A stretch of 64,000 nucleotides of DNA from Sorangium cellulosum So0157-2 (lineage in GTDB: Bacteria; Myxococcota_A; Polyangia; Polyangiales; Polyangiaceae): positions 7,268,001-7,332,000 of the forward strand of contig NC_021658.1 of assembly GCF_000418325.1 (NCBI RefSeq), written 5' to 3'. The notes beneath the pieces are model-generated. The model searched no databases, was not told where the DNA came from, and saw nothing but the letters and a program-made list of their open reading frames with translations. This document shows, piece by piece, positions 16,653-29,500 of this stretch (position 1 is the first letter of the stretch; each line of letters opens with the position of its first letter). The position numbers and the translations under genes were made by a program.

Positions 16653-17209
16653 GAGCGCGACCTTAACGCCGGTCGACCCTCGAGCGCGCGACGAACGCTG
16701 TCGCGGAGAGAGGGTACAGGGTAGGAGGGTGGCGCGTCCAAACGCCTTCCGACGGTCCAGTACCATCCTGCCCCACATGCCCGTTGACGAGACGCCTGAA
16801 GCGCGGATCATCACGTGGGCGACCAGCGGGACCGACGGCTCGTCCCACGACGCTGTGGCGCGGACGCGAACGCTGCGCTCCTGAGGTCCCACAGCAGCAG
16901 CCGGTCGACCTGGGACACGGGCCGTGCTGGTGCCGCGCCGTCGCCCTCGGGGATGAGGTGGCGGCCCGGGTCGTTCACGAGGCAATCGGCCGGCTGCTCG
17001 GGCTGCCGGTGGCACCGGAGGGGTGAGCAAGCTTGGTTCGAACCGCGACGTGAGCGTCGGCTCGGACGAACCCGAGGAGCAGCAGCCGAGCATGCGGTCC
17101 GCGGGGAACCGAGGTGGACGAGCTCAATGACATCCCCTCTGCCGGTGGCCTGAGCGCCCTCAGTGCTGCTGAGCCGTCGCCACCGTTCGTTCTACCGCTG
17201 TCGCTCCCG
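16653..17209. other. 557-bp region without a supportable gene
   Basis: Several short overlapping frames are open on both strands, but none has a ribosome site plus a recognisable domain. A short plus-strand stretch (GDEVAARVVHEAIGRLLGLPVAPEG, ending near 17026) reads protein-like and may be a gene remnant. A GGTTCGAACC sequence at 17035 resembles a tRNA T-loop but has no matching arms. Confidence 0.4.
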
Positions 17210-17836
17210 CTAGCGCGGCAGGGGGCGCGCATGAACGAGCTGGCCGCCCGCCAGGTACTCGAGCTCCTCCGGCGTCGATTGCCGGCCCAGGGCTTCATTG
17301 CGATGTGGATGCCGACCGAACCGCGAGATCACGTCGCGATGCCCGCGGGCCTGGTTCGCGGAGAACTCGAACCACCAACGAAACTCCGAGGGCACGGTGC
17401 CCACGAGCTCCTCGGCGAGCTGGACGGCGCGATCCAGGTTGGAGAGGTCCTCCGAGTGCCCGAGTGGCAAGAAGAAGAAGGTCTTCTGCCACGGGTTTTC
17501 CAGCGCCGCGTGATGACCGATCTCGATCCCTTCGAGCGCCAAGGCGAGCGCCCTCGGGTCCTGCGCGAACGCGCGAGCCGTCCCCCGGTACACGGCGCGA
17601 GAGAACTGGTCGAGCACGAGGATGAGCGCCAGCCGGGAGCGCGGCGCGCTCGACCAGCCGTCGAGCTCGCCACGCGTAGCGCGCTCCAGCAGCGGCGGAA
17701 ACCGCTCCAGGATGGCGGCATCGGCGCCGCCGCGGAACCACCACTCGACCTGGCGAATGAGCTCCTCCTTGTCACCGCTCATCCGCTCCGGAAACCAGAA
17801 TCCGAGGACCTCTTCGACTTCTTCTGTCATGAGCAT
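17210..17836 (-). CDS. DUF924 family protein
   Basis: The 208-residue protein matches the DUF924 pattern: VLGFWFPE near the start, ILVLDQFSRAVYRGTARAFAQDPRAL in the middle, and FFFLPLGHSEDLSNLDRAVQL with EFSANQARGHRDVISRFGRHPHRNEALGR towards the end. These proteins are all-helical (TPR-like) and cytoplasmic, with no established enzymatic role. The start at 17836 has GAGGAAA upstream; an alternative ATG is two codons in. A 22-bp palindrome lies 43 bp upstream of the start. Confidence 0.85.
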   Translation of the reverse strand: MLMTEEVEEVLGFWFPERMSGDKEELIRQVEWWFRGGADAAILERFPPLLERATRGELDGWSSAPRSRLALILVLDQFSRAVYRGTARAFAQDPRALALALEGIEIGHHAALENPWQKTFFFLPLGHSEDLSNLDRAVQLAEELVGTVPSEFRWWFEFSANQARGHRDVISRFGRHPHRNEALGRQSTPEELEYLAGGQLVHARPLPR

Positions 17837-17878
17837 CAGCTTTCCTCGATGTCAGCTGTCCGTCGGCGGCGGCGCGCT

Positions 17879-17900
17879 CGGTGACCGCGCGCGGTCACCG
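17879..17900. promoter_or_regulatory. 22-bp perfect palindrome between metH and the DUF924 gene
   Basis: The sequence cggtgaccgcg/cgcggtcaccg (17879-17900) is a perfect palindrome. It lies 43 bp upstream of the DUF924 start and 153 bp downstream of the metH stop. It lacks a T-run, so either an operator for the DUF924 gene or a hairpin at the end of the metH transcript is possible. Confidence 0.45.
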
Positions 17901-18052
17901 GGCGCGCCGCCGCCTGAGGTCGTGTCGAGCTACCGGACAGGCAAAGGAAAATCCGACATGTGGTCCTGTTCGGCGACCATGGGTCTTTCGAGAGGGAGGC
18001 CGAGGGTCGGGCCCTCCCGCGTTCGGCCGGCTCGTCCCTGGGCGACGAGGTG

Positions 18053-21892
<3,840 letters not shown>

Positions 21893-21894
21893 GT

Positions 21895-22848
21895 TCAGCC
21901 TCGCTTGGCGCTCTTGGAGGGACCGGGGATCGGCTTGTCGGCGATCGCGAGCACGACTTGAAAATGTGGCTTTTTTGTCTCGCGGCAGGCGACGTCGGAC
22001 GCGACGACATCGAGCTTCACGCGGGTCAGCATGGCGCGGACGTCGGAGGGCGAGAAGCCGGGGTGGCGCTCGCCGTAGGGCACGGTGATCTCCTGCTGCT
22101 GGTGCGCGTCGAGCGACAGGATCACCAGCCGTCCGCCTGAGCGGAGCACGCGGGCGCACTCTTCCAGCGCCCGCGGCGGGTGCTCGGCATAGGTCAGCGT
22201 GTGAAACACGAGGACCGAGTCGAAGGAGGCGTCTCCGAACGGCAGATCGTGGACGTCCGCGACCTGGACGCGGACGTGGGGCTGGGTCGAGAACCGCTCT
22301 CTCGCGGCCTCGATCATCCGGCTGCTCGAGTCGATGCACGTGAGCGAGCGGCAGTACGGCGCGAGCGAGCTGGCCGCCGCGCCGTCGCCCGATCCGACGT
22401 CGAGGACGTCGCCGAGGCGGAGCAACGCGGCGATGCCGGTCGCGAGCGATTGCCACGTGCGACCCGGGGAGTAGTGCTTCTCCATCTCGCCGGCGAAGGA
22501 TTCGGGGAGCCCACCGCGCCGCTCGGCGTCGAGCTCCACGAGGCGCCGCTGGTCGCCCTCCAGGGTCGGGTCGGCCGATTTCGTGGCGTCATCGAGGAGG
22601 GCCTTCGCGGTCGCGGGCAGGGTATCGACCGCGAGCGTATAGAACGACTGCGGGCCCTGGCGCCGATCCCGGACGAACCCTGCCTCGCGGAGCCGCCCGA
22701 GGTGCGTCGAGACGCGCGACTGCGCGATGCCGGTCACGCGAACCAGGTCCGTCACCCGCAGCTCGCGCTCGCGGAGGAGCACGCAGAGCCGGATCCGGCT
22801 CTCGTCCCCGAGGAGGTTCAGCGTCTCGATGTACTCGGAAAGACCCAT
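21895..22848 (-). CDS. ArsR-type regulator fused to SAM-dependent methyltransferase (SahR-like)
   Basis: The 317-residue protein has an N-terminal ArsR winged helix (residues 1-85: [14 protein letters not shown], then [18 protein letters not shown]). A class I methyltransferase domain follows, with motif [16 protein letters not shown] at ~149-162. ArsR-methyltransferase fusions next to methionine-cycle genes include SahR-like regulators of the S-adenosylmethionine/homocysteine cycle; here the methyltransferase fold would sense AdoMet or AdoHcy. The start at 22848 has AGGGA five bases upstream; an earlier in-frame codon at 22878 would place the operator inside the gene. It is the first gene of an operon with metH and probably autoregulates through the palindrome at 22856-22869. 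Actual methyltransferase activity is uncertain. Confidence 0.87.
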   Translation of the reverse strand: MGLSEYIETLNLLGDESRIRLCVLLRERELRVTDLVRVTGIAQSRVSTHLGRLREAGFVRDRRQGPQSFYTLAVDTLPATAKALLDDATKSADPTLEGDQRRLVELDAERRGGLPESFAGEMEKHYSPGRTWQSLATGIAALLRLGDVLDVGSGDGAAASSLAPYCRSLTCIDSSSRMIEAARERFSTQPHVRVQVADVHDLPFGDASFDSVLVFHTLTYAEHPPRALEECARVLRSGGRLVILSLDAHQQQEITVPYGERHPGFSPSDVRAMLTRVKLDVVASDVACRETKKPHFQVVLAIADKPIPGPSKSAKRG

Positions 22849-22855
22849 GTATCCC

Positions 22856-22869
22856 TGTATCTCGATACA
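22856..22869 (-). promoter_or_regulatory. Operator palindrome TGTATC-N2-GATACA upstream of the regulator-metH operon
   Basis: Perfect 6-bp arms separated by two bases lie 8-21 bp upstream of the regulator's start, overlapping the leader beside its ribosome site. The site is AT-rich within very GC-rich DNA. Its position fits autorepression by the adjacent ArsR-type protein. A related half-site overlaps it on the coding side (tgtatccc). Confidence 0.65.
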
Positions 22870-23336
22870 CGAATGCAATAGACCCCGCGACCTCCGGAGT
22901 CAAGGGCGCCGGTCCTCGAGGCGCACCGAACGCTGGCCGCCGAGCTGAGTCCGGAACACTGGCGGGATTGCTGACCCGCGGTAGCCGGCGGTCCTCCAGC
23001 GACAGCTCCGCTGTGCTCCTCCCCGCACCATCGTCGCCCTCCGAGACAAATCGCCACGCCCTCCCCCCACAGGACCACTCCGCCGCACCGACCTCGGCAG
23101 CACGCCCCCCGGCGCACCACCGCCGCTCCCGCCCGCACCCACCCCTGCGCCCCGCCCGTTTCCTCGTCGCTCCCGCATCCTCCGGGCCTCGCCCCTCCCC
23201 TCTCCCCCTCGCCCTGGCACGGGATCAGCACAGACAGCCCACATCGGACCCCTCAGCCATCTCATCAGCACGCCGGTCTGCGCCTCCGCGGCAGCCCGGC
23301 GCGCCGGTCAACCCTGAAGGGAGAAAGCGAGACCTC
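22870..23336. other. Divergent intergenic region, 467 bp
   Basis: This region separates the minus-strand regulator-metH operon from the plus-strand dehydrogenase gene and must hold promoters for both. It includes a long C-rich, A/T-poor stretch (23080-23220). Frames here are open on both strands but look like shadow frames of GC-rich DNA. A GAAGGGAGAA ribosome site precedes the dehydrogenase start. Confidence 0.5.
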
Positions 23337-24587
23337 ATGAAGGCGGTAGTGTTTCACGGCGTCGGCGACATCCGGATGGACGACATCAAGGAGCCCAAGA
23401 TCAAGGAGCCGACCGACGCCATCCTCCGCATCACGGCCAGCGCCATCTGCGGCACCGACCTCCATTTCGTCCGCGGCACCATGCCGGGGATGGTCCCGGG
23501 CACCGTGCTCGGCCACGAGGCGGTCGGCGTCGTTGAAGAGACCGGCAAGGACGTCAGGAACCTGAAGAAGGGCGACCGCGTCGTCGTGCCGTCGACCATC
23601 GCGTGCGGCTATTGCTCGTACTGCCGCGCCGCGTACTACGCGCAATGCGACAACGCGAACCCGAACGGCAAGCACGCGGGCACCGCCTTCTTCGGCGGCC
23701 CCAAGATGTCCGGCCCCTTCGACGGCCTCCAGGCCGAATTCGCGCGCATCCCCTACGCCAACGTCGGGCTCGTCAAGCTCCCGAACGGCGTCAGCGACGA
23801 CCAGGCCATCCTCCTCTCGGACATCTTCCCCACCGCGTACTTCGGCGCCGAGCTCGCCGAGATCCGGCCCGGCGACACCGTGGCCGTCTTCGGGTGCGGC
23901 CCCGTCGGCCTGTTCACGATCGCCAGCGCCAAGCTCATGGGCGCGGGCCGCATCATCGCCGTCGATCAGGTGCCCGACCGCCTCGAGATGGCCCGCGAAC
24001 AGGGCGCCGAGACCGTCGACTTCTCCGCCGAGGATCCGCTCGTCGCGCTCATGCGCCTCACCGGCGGCATCGGCGTGGACCGGGCGATCGACGCCGTGGG
24101 CGTCGACGCCGAGCGCCCCCACGACGGCCCCGCCCACAAGCAGGCAAAGCAGGACGCCAAGGCGTTCGACCTGGAGGTCAAGCAGATCTCCCCCGACGCG
24201 CGGACCAAGGGCGACACCTTCCGCGCCGGCGACGGGCCGTCGCAGGTGCTGCAGTGGGCCGTCCGCTGCGTGGCCAAGGCGGGGACCATCTCGGTCATCG
24301 GGGTCTACCCGCAGACCTCGCGCACGTTCCCCATCGGCGAGGCCATGAACAAGAACCTCACCCTGCAGATGGGCAACTGCAACCACAGGAAGTACATCCC
24401 GAAGCTCGTGGACCTCGTGCAGACCGGCCAGGTGGATCCCACCACGATCATCACGAAGCAGGCGCCCCTCACGTCCGCGATCGACGCGTACAAGGCGTTC
24501 GATCGGCGGGAGGCCGGCTGGGTGAAGGTCGAGCTGCGCCCGTCGGCGGCCGGCGCGCCCGCCAACCTGAACCGCGCCGTCGCGTAG
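23337..24587 (+). CDS. Zinc-dependent alcohol/formaldehyde dehydrogenase-like protein
   Basis: The 416-residue medium-chain dehydrogenase has catalytic zinc ligands Cys38 (CGTDLHF) and His60-Glu61 (GHE). The structural zinc cysteines are C90, C93, C96 and C104. The nucleotide-binding motif GCGPVGLFTIASAKLMGA precedes an aspartate (VDQ), favouring NAD. An insertion around residues 262-300 (HDGPAHKQAKQDAKAF) is typical of the glutathione-independent formaldehyde-dehydrogenase-like subgroup. It probably oxidises small alcohols or aldehydes in the cytoplasm. It is divergent from the regulator-metH operon, but no shared operator is seen near its own start. Confidence 0.9.
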   Translation: MKAVVFHGVGDIRMDDIKEPKIKEPTDAILRITASAICGTDLHFVRGTMPGMVPGTVLGHEAVGVVEETGKDVRNLKKGDRVVVPSTIACGYCSYCRAAYYAQCDNANPNGKHAGTAFFGGPKMSGPFDGLQAEFARIPYANVGLVKLPNGVSDDQAILLSDIFPTAYFGAELAEIRPGDTVAVFGCGPVGLFTIASAKLMGAGRIIAVDQVPDRLEMAREQGAETVDFSAEDPLVALMRLTGGIGVDRAIDAVGVDAERPHDGPAHKQAKQDAKAFDLEVKQISPDARTKGDTFRAGDGPSQVLQWAVRCVAKAGTISVIGVYPQTSRTFPIGEAMNKNLTLQMGNCNHRKYIPKLVDLVQTGQVDPTTIITKQAPLTSAIDAYKAFDRREAGWVKVELRPSAAGAPANLNRAVA

Positions 24588-24593
24588 CCCGGC

Positions 24594-24611
24594 GCCGCGC
24601 GGCCGCGCGGC
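24594..24611 (+). terminator. Palindrome just after the dehydrogenase stop
   Basis: The 18-bp perfect palindrome gccgcgcgg/ccgcgcggc starts 6 bp past the stop codon. There is no T-run. It probably forms a GC hairpin at the transcript end, although GC-only palindromes occur by chance in this genome. Confidence 0.35.
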
Positions 24612-24746
24612 TCGGGTCGGCTCGGGTGAGCGCGCCGGGCGCCGGCGCGTCCGCCTGGGCCACCCGCGAGCGGGGCCCGCTCCAGCGCGAACGGGGAACT
24701 TCCCGCTCGAGCGGGGCCCGCCGCTGCGGCTAGGCTCGCAGCCGCC

Positions 24747-25352
24747 ATGAGGGTCGAGCCGTACCGCGCCCCGCTCCGGGGCGGCCGTCACTGCGTCGTC
24801 CGGCAGAGCTCGCGCGACGACGCCGCTGCCCTGCTCGATCTCGAGCGGGCGATCGTGCGCGCCCGGCACGGCATCGTGAAGCACGAGGACGAGCTGCCGG
24901 CGGACGCGGACACCTACGCCGAGCAGCGGGAGCGCGCGGGCCTCACGGCGAGGGACGGCTCGGCGATGTGCCTGGCCGCCGAGCTCCCGGGGGGCCACCT
25001 CGTCGGCGAGGCGACGCTCCTCCGGCGGTTCAAGTTCCGGATGCTGCGCCACGTGGGGATCCTCGGGCTCGGCGTGCACCCGGAGGCGCAGGGGCTCGGC
25101 GTGGGCCGGGCGCTGATGGAGCGGCTGCTCGGGCTGGCGGCCACGCACCGCGACCCGGACGGGGGGCGCGTGCGGCGCGTGGAGCTCTACGTGCGGGCGG
25201 ACAACGCGCGGGCGATCGCGCTCTACCGGTCGTTCGGCTTCGTGCACGAGGGGACGCGCCGCGACGTCGTCCGCGGCGACGGCGGGGCGTTCGTGGACGA
25301 CCTGATCATGGGCCTCCTGCTGTCCGACGATGCGCCGGCCGCGGGCCGGTGA
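24747..25352 (+). CDS. GNAT family N-acetyltransferase
   Basis: The 201-residue protein has the GNAT core: the acetyl-CoA-binding strand and loop ILGLGVHPEAQGLGVGRALMERLL (motif A), then VELYVRADNARAIALYRSFGFVHEGTRRDVVR (motif B). The latter resembles RimI/ribosomal-type and small-molecule acetyltransferases. The substrate is not predictable. The ATG follows a weak ribosome site. It stands alone between the dehydrogenase and the CDF transporter. Confidence 0.85.
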   Translation: MRVEPYRAPLRGGRHCVVRQSSRDDAAALLDLERAIVRARHGIVKHEDELPADADTYAEQRERAGLTARDGSAMCLAAELPGGHLVGEATLLRRFKFRMLRHVGILGLGVHPEAQGLGVGRALMERLLGLAATHRDPDGGRVRRVELYVRADNARAIALYRSFGFVHEGTRRDVVRGDGGAFVDDLIMGLLLSDDAPAAGR

Positions 25353-25420
25353 GGCGCGCCCCGCCCCCCGCGGCCATGGCGGTGCGCCCGCCGCGGGCCG
25401 GTGAGGCGCGCCCCGCCCCC
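25339..25420. repeat. 30-bp direct repeat, two copies 52 bp apart
   Basis: The sequence ccgcgggccggtgaggcgcgccccgccccc-type unit occurs at 25339-25368 and 25391-25420. The first copy overlaps the stop of the acetyltransferase gene and the second lies in the gap before the CDF gene, suggesting a local tandem duplication. Confidence 0.75.
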
Positions 25421-25463
25421 GCGGGCATGACGCGCGCCGCCGCCACGGGGTAGCCTCCCCGCG

Positions 25464-26495
25464 ATGAGCGGACCGCCCCCTGCCGCCCGCGCCGCCGGCC
25501 CCGGCGCCCTCCCCGACCCCGCCGCCCTCCCCGGCCGCGGCGTCGCGCCCGCGCCAGCCGCCGCTCCCGGCCCCGCCGACCGCGACGGCCCCGCCGACCG
25601 CCACGACCCCGCCGCCCGCGCCCGCGCCGCGCTGCGCGCCGGGCGCATCGCGGCGCTGACCGCCGGCGGCCTCGCCCTCGGCAAGCTCGTCGCCGGCCAG
25701 CTCGGCCAGTCGATGGCCGTCACCGCGAGCGCCGTCGACTCGCTCACGGACCTCTTCGCCTCCTCGGCGAACGCCCTCGCCATCCAGCTCGCCCACGCCG
25801 CGCCCGACCGCTCCCACCCGTTCGGTCACGCGAAGATCGAGACGCCCCCCCCCGCCGGTCAGGGCCTGCTCATCGGCGGCTCCGGGGTCTACCTGCTCGT
25901 CGAGGGGATCCGGCGGCTGCTCGCGCCCCAGCCGCTCCGCCTCGCCGCCGTCACGCTCGGCACCATGGCCGCCGCCGCGCTGATCACCGCGGCGCTCGTC
26001 GCCTACCTCGGCCGCGTCGCCGCCCGCACCGGCTCGAGCGCCATCCAGGCCGACGCCGTCCACTACCGCACCGACATCGCGGCGAACGTCGCGGTCCTCC
26101 TCGGCGTCGCCGTCACGTACGCGACGGGCTTCTCCCGCGTCGACGGCCTCCTGTCGATCGCGGTCGCCGCCTACGTCCTCACGTCCGCGGGGTCCCTCCT
26201 CCGGCTCGGCGTGCGCGACCTCATCGACACGAGCGCCCCCGACGAGCGCGTCGCCGCCATCGAGGCCGCGCTCGACGCGATGCGCGCGCGCGGCGAGCTC
26301 CTCGGCCACCACGGGCTGCGCACGCGGCTCGCCGGGCGCACGCTGTTCGTCGACGTGCACATCGAGCTCCCGGGCGACATGCGCCTCGCCCGCGCGCACG
26401 CGACCGGCGACCGCGCGCGCGACGCGATCCGCGCCGCCGAGCCCGACGCCGAGGTGCTCGTGCACATCGACGTCGAGCGCGACGAGCCGGCGTGA
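25464..26495 (+). CDS. Cation diffusion facilitator (CDF) metal transporter
   Basis: The 343-residue protein has a ~55-residue Pro/Ala-rich N-terminal extension, then CDF membrane segments. Metal-binding residues are visible in TM2 (ASAVDSLTDLFASSAN, two Asp) and in TM5 (ADAVHYRTDIAANV, His and Asp). The signature loop HPFGHAKIE also fits. The cytoplasmic C-terminal ferredoxin-like domain ends in VLVHIDVERDEP. CDF proteins export Zn2+, Fe2+, Co2+ or Mn2+ by proton antiport. The HxxxD arrangement in TM5 allows Zn or Fe; specificity is not certain. The gene is convergent with the large kinase gene. Confidence 0.9.
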   Translation: MSGPPPAARAAGPGALPDPAALPGRGVAPAPAAAPGPADRDGPADRHDPAARARAALRAGRIAALTAGGLALGKLVAGQLGQSMAVTASAVDSLTDLFASSANALAIQLAHAAPDRSHPFGHAKIETPPPAGQGLLIGGSGVYLLVEGIRRLLAPQPLRLAAVTLGTMAAAALITAALVAYLGRVAARTGSSAIQADAVHYRTDIAANVAVLLGVAVTYATGFSRVDGLLSIAVAAYVLTSAGSLLRLGVRDLIDTSAPDERVAAIEAALDAMRARGELLGHHGLRTRLAGRTLFVDVHIELPGDMRLARAHATGDRARDAIRAAEPDAEVLVHIDVERDEPA

Positions 26496-26502
26496 AGGGC
26501 GC

Positions 26503-26529
26503 CGGCGCGGCGGGCGGGCGGCCGCGCCG
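26503..26529. terminator. Hairpin between convergent CDF and hybrid kinase genes
   Basis: A 9-bp perfect stem (cggcgcggc at 26503-26511, gccgcgccg at 26521-26529) with a 9-nt loop lies in the 49-bp gap between two converging stop codons. It could serve both strands. There is no T-tract. Confidence 0.45.
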
Positions 26530-26544
26530 AGCGCGCAGGGCCGC

Positions 26545-29500
26545 TCAGCCCGGCGGCGAGCTCGGCGCGCCAGCGCGCGGCGGCCCGGCGCACGGGAGCT
26601 CGACGAGGAACGTGGCGCCGGCGCCGAGCGCGCTCCGGACGCGGATCGAGCGGCCGTGCGCGTCCGCGATCCTCCGGCTCATGTAGAGGCCGAGCCCCAG
26701 CCCGCCATAGTGCCGGTCGGACACGGCGCGCCCGAAGCGCTCGAAGATCTGCTCCTGCCGCGCCGGGTCGATGCCGATCCCCTGATCCTTCACCGAGAGC
26801 CGCGCCATCCCGGCCTCCTCGCTGACGACGATCTCGACCGGCTTGCCCGCGCCGAACTTCATCGCGTTGGCGAGCACGCTCGTGACGATCTGCTCGACGC
26901 GCGCGCGATCCCAGCGGCCCACGATCCGGCCGCAGTCCCGCAGCGACACCGAGCACCCGGCGCGCGAAAGCTCCAGCGTCAATCGCGCGAGGACATCGCG
27001 GACGACTGCCACGAGATCGACCTCCGCGACATGGAGCGAGAGCCGATCCACCTGGCTCCGCGAGACGTCGAGGAGCTCGTTGTGCAGGCGGGTCAGGCGC
27101 TTCGCCTGCCGCAGCGCGCGGTCGACCTGCCTGCCCATGGCCCGCGGGTCCCAGGGCCCACCCGACCGGAGGGCCCGATCCATCGCCTCGAGCGTGAGCG
27201 TGAGCGACGTCATCGGCGTGTTGAGCTCGTGCGTCGCCACCGTGAGGAACTCGTCCCGCACCCGGACGGCCTCCTGGGCAGCACGGTAGAGCCGCGAATT
27301 GTCGATCGCGTTCGCCGCCCGGCGCGCCACTTCCTGCACGATCTCGATGTCCGCATCGCCGTAGCGGCGCTCCGGCACGGACGAGACGACGCTCAGCATC
27401 CCGAGCGGTTGTCCCCGCGCCACGACCGGCACGGTGATGGAACTGTAGGTCCCGAGCTCTCGGAGGAGCCTCACGTGCCCGTCGTCCTCGCAGTGTTCCC
27501 GGAGGATGGCCTCTGAGATCTCGGGGAGCAGGAGCGGCTCACCGCTGCGCAGGACCCTGGCCGCGGGGTGCGGCGAGTCCCGACCAGGCGGATACCGCCG
27601 CTCCAGCTCCTGGATCAACGAATCCATCGTGGGATCTCTGTGCGCCCAGGAAATTCGCCGGATCTTTCCACCTTCCACAACGTCGATGATGCACCAATCG
27701 CAAAGCGATCGTACCGAGAGCCGCGCAATACGCGACAACGTCTCGCCATAATCGAGCGACCTGGAGAGGATGTCCCCGGCCTCGGCCAGGAAGGCCGCAC
27801 GCCGCTCCGCCGCCTCGGCCGCGGTCCGCGCGGCCTGCTCCTTGGAGAGCAGCCGCGCGTTCTCCAGCGAGATCGCTGCTTGCGTGGCGAGCAGCGAGAG
27901 GGCGATGAGCCGCTCCGGCGTGAACGCGCCCTCGACGAGGTTGTTCTCGAGGTAGAGCAGGCCCACCACCTCGCCCTGCCTCAGGATGGGCATGCAGAGC
28001 AGCGACTTGGGCCGACACCTCGCGAAGTAGTCATCGCCGGAGAACTTGCCCGCGTCCGCGGCGGCATCGCTCAGGATGACGTGCTCCTTCGTCCGCTGCA
28101 CGAAGCGGACGAGCGACATGGGGACGCGCCGCGAACCATCCTCCGTCAAAGGCGGGAGGAGGGTCGTCGCCGCCCCTTTCTCTTCGAGGGTCGCCTCCGC
28201 TTCGATGGAGAGGCGCTCGTCCTGGTACAGGAGGATGCAAGCCCTCTGCGCGCCGCCCTGCTCGAGGACGACCGTGAGCAGCGTGCGCAGCAGCTTGTCG
28301 AGGACGATCTCGCTCGACAGGCTTTGCGATGCCTTGGTCACCGAGAGCAGGTCGAGCTGCTCGGACCGCGCCGCGAAGGTGGCGGCCTGGGCGAGCGGCG
28401 TCGTATCCCAGAGGTGCGGATTCTGCTGGTCGATCTGCTTGACCTTGCCGTCCGCCCCCCAGCGGGCGTAACAGGCGCGCGCCTCGCGGAGGTACGTGGC
28501 GGCGATCAGGTCGAACCCTCGCGCCCGGTAGAATCTCGACGCGATCTCGTAGGCGAGCGCCTCGTCGTGGACGAAGCCGCTCGCGCGCGCGGCGCGGATG
28601 GCCTGCTCGTAGAGCTGCGCCGCCTTCTCCCATTCGCTGCCGACGCGCGCGACCTCGGCGCCGACAAGCGCCGCGCGATGGACGAAGTTCTCGGGGCAGC
28701 TCGAAGCCCAGACCTCGAGCTGCTCGTGGTGCGCGAGGAGCTCCGTGAGATCCTGGGGCCGCTCCTCGGCAGGTGCCGCGTCGTGGCGCGCTGCCCGCGC
28801 GAGCGCGCTGTGGGCGAACGCGCTGTGGGCGAGCGCGCTGTAAAAATGGTACTCGGCGATCTCGGGGAACGACGGCGACGTCCAGAGGAGCCAGTGCGCC
28901 TTCGTCGCGGCCTCGATAGCAGAGGCATAATCACCCGCGTAAAGGCGCGCTTGCAGCTTGCGGATCCAGTACCAGCTCGCGGCCAACGAGAGGCGCGGAT
29001 CGCCCTCGAGGTGCCGTTCGAATCGGCCCTCGTCGAAGCGCTCATCGTTGAAGGAGGCGAAATCCGGCAAGAGCCCCTGGAGCGTCTGGATGAGTCTGAG
29101 CTGTCCGGTGATGCAGTCGACGACGAGGCCGAACTTCGCCTTCCGCGCGAACTCGAGCGCGCCCTCGGCCTCTCGCTGCACCTCGCCGAGCGGCTCTCCA
29201 TCTATGAGGAGGAGCGTAAGAAAGGCGGTACGCAGATAGGACGCATACGTGAGATCGCCCGCCTCCTGCGCCGCGTGAAAGGCGCGTCGCAATCGATCGA
29301 GGCTGGTACGCACGTGCCTCGTCCAGGGATTGATGGCGTACCAGAAGACCAGATAGACGCGGGCCTTGAAGCGGTCCAGCCCGCGCTTCTCCACGAGGTC
29401 GAGGCCGAGCTTGCCGAAGCGGAACCCCGCGCGGTAGTCGCCGAAGCGTGGCCCAAGGACGGTGCCGAGCCGGACGTAGCCGAGGCACGACGCGTCGCTG

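Noticed and set aside
17020-17060. GGTTCGAACC resembling a tRNA T-loop
   Set aside because: No 5-bp T-stem, acceptor or anticodon arms could be paired around it on either strand.
24594-24611. Other short GC-only palindromes scattered in intergenic DNA
   Set aside because: Most are expected by chance at this GC content; only those of 9 bp or more with a meaningful position were listed.
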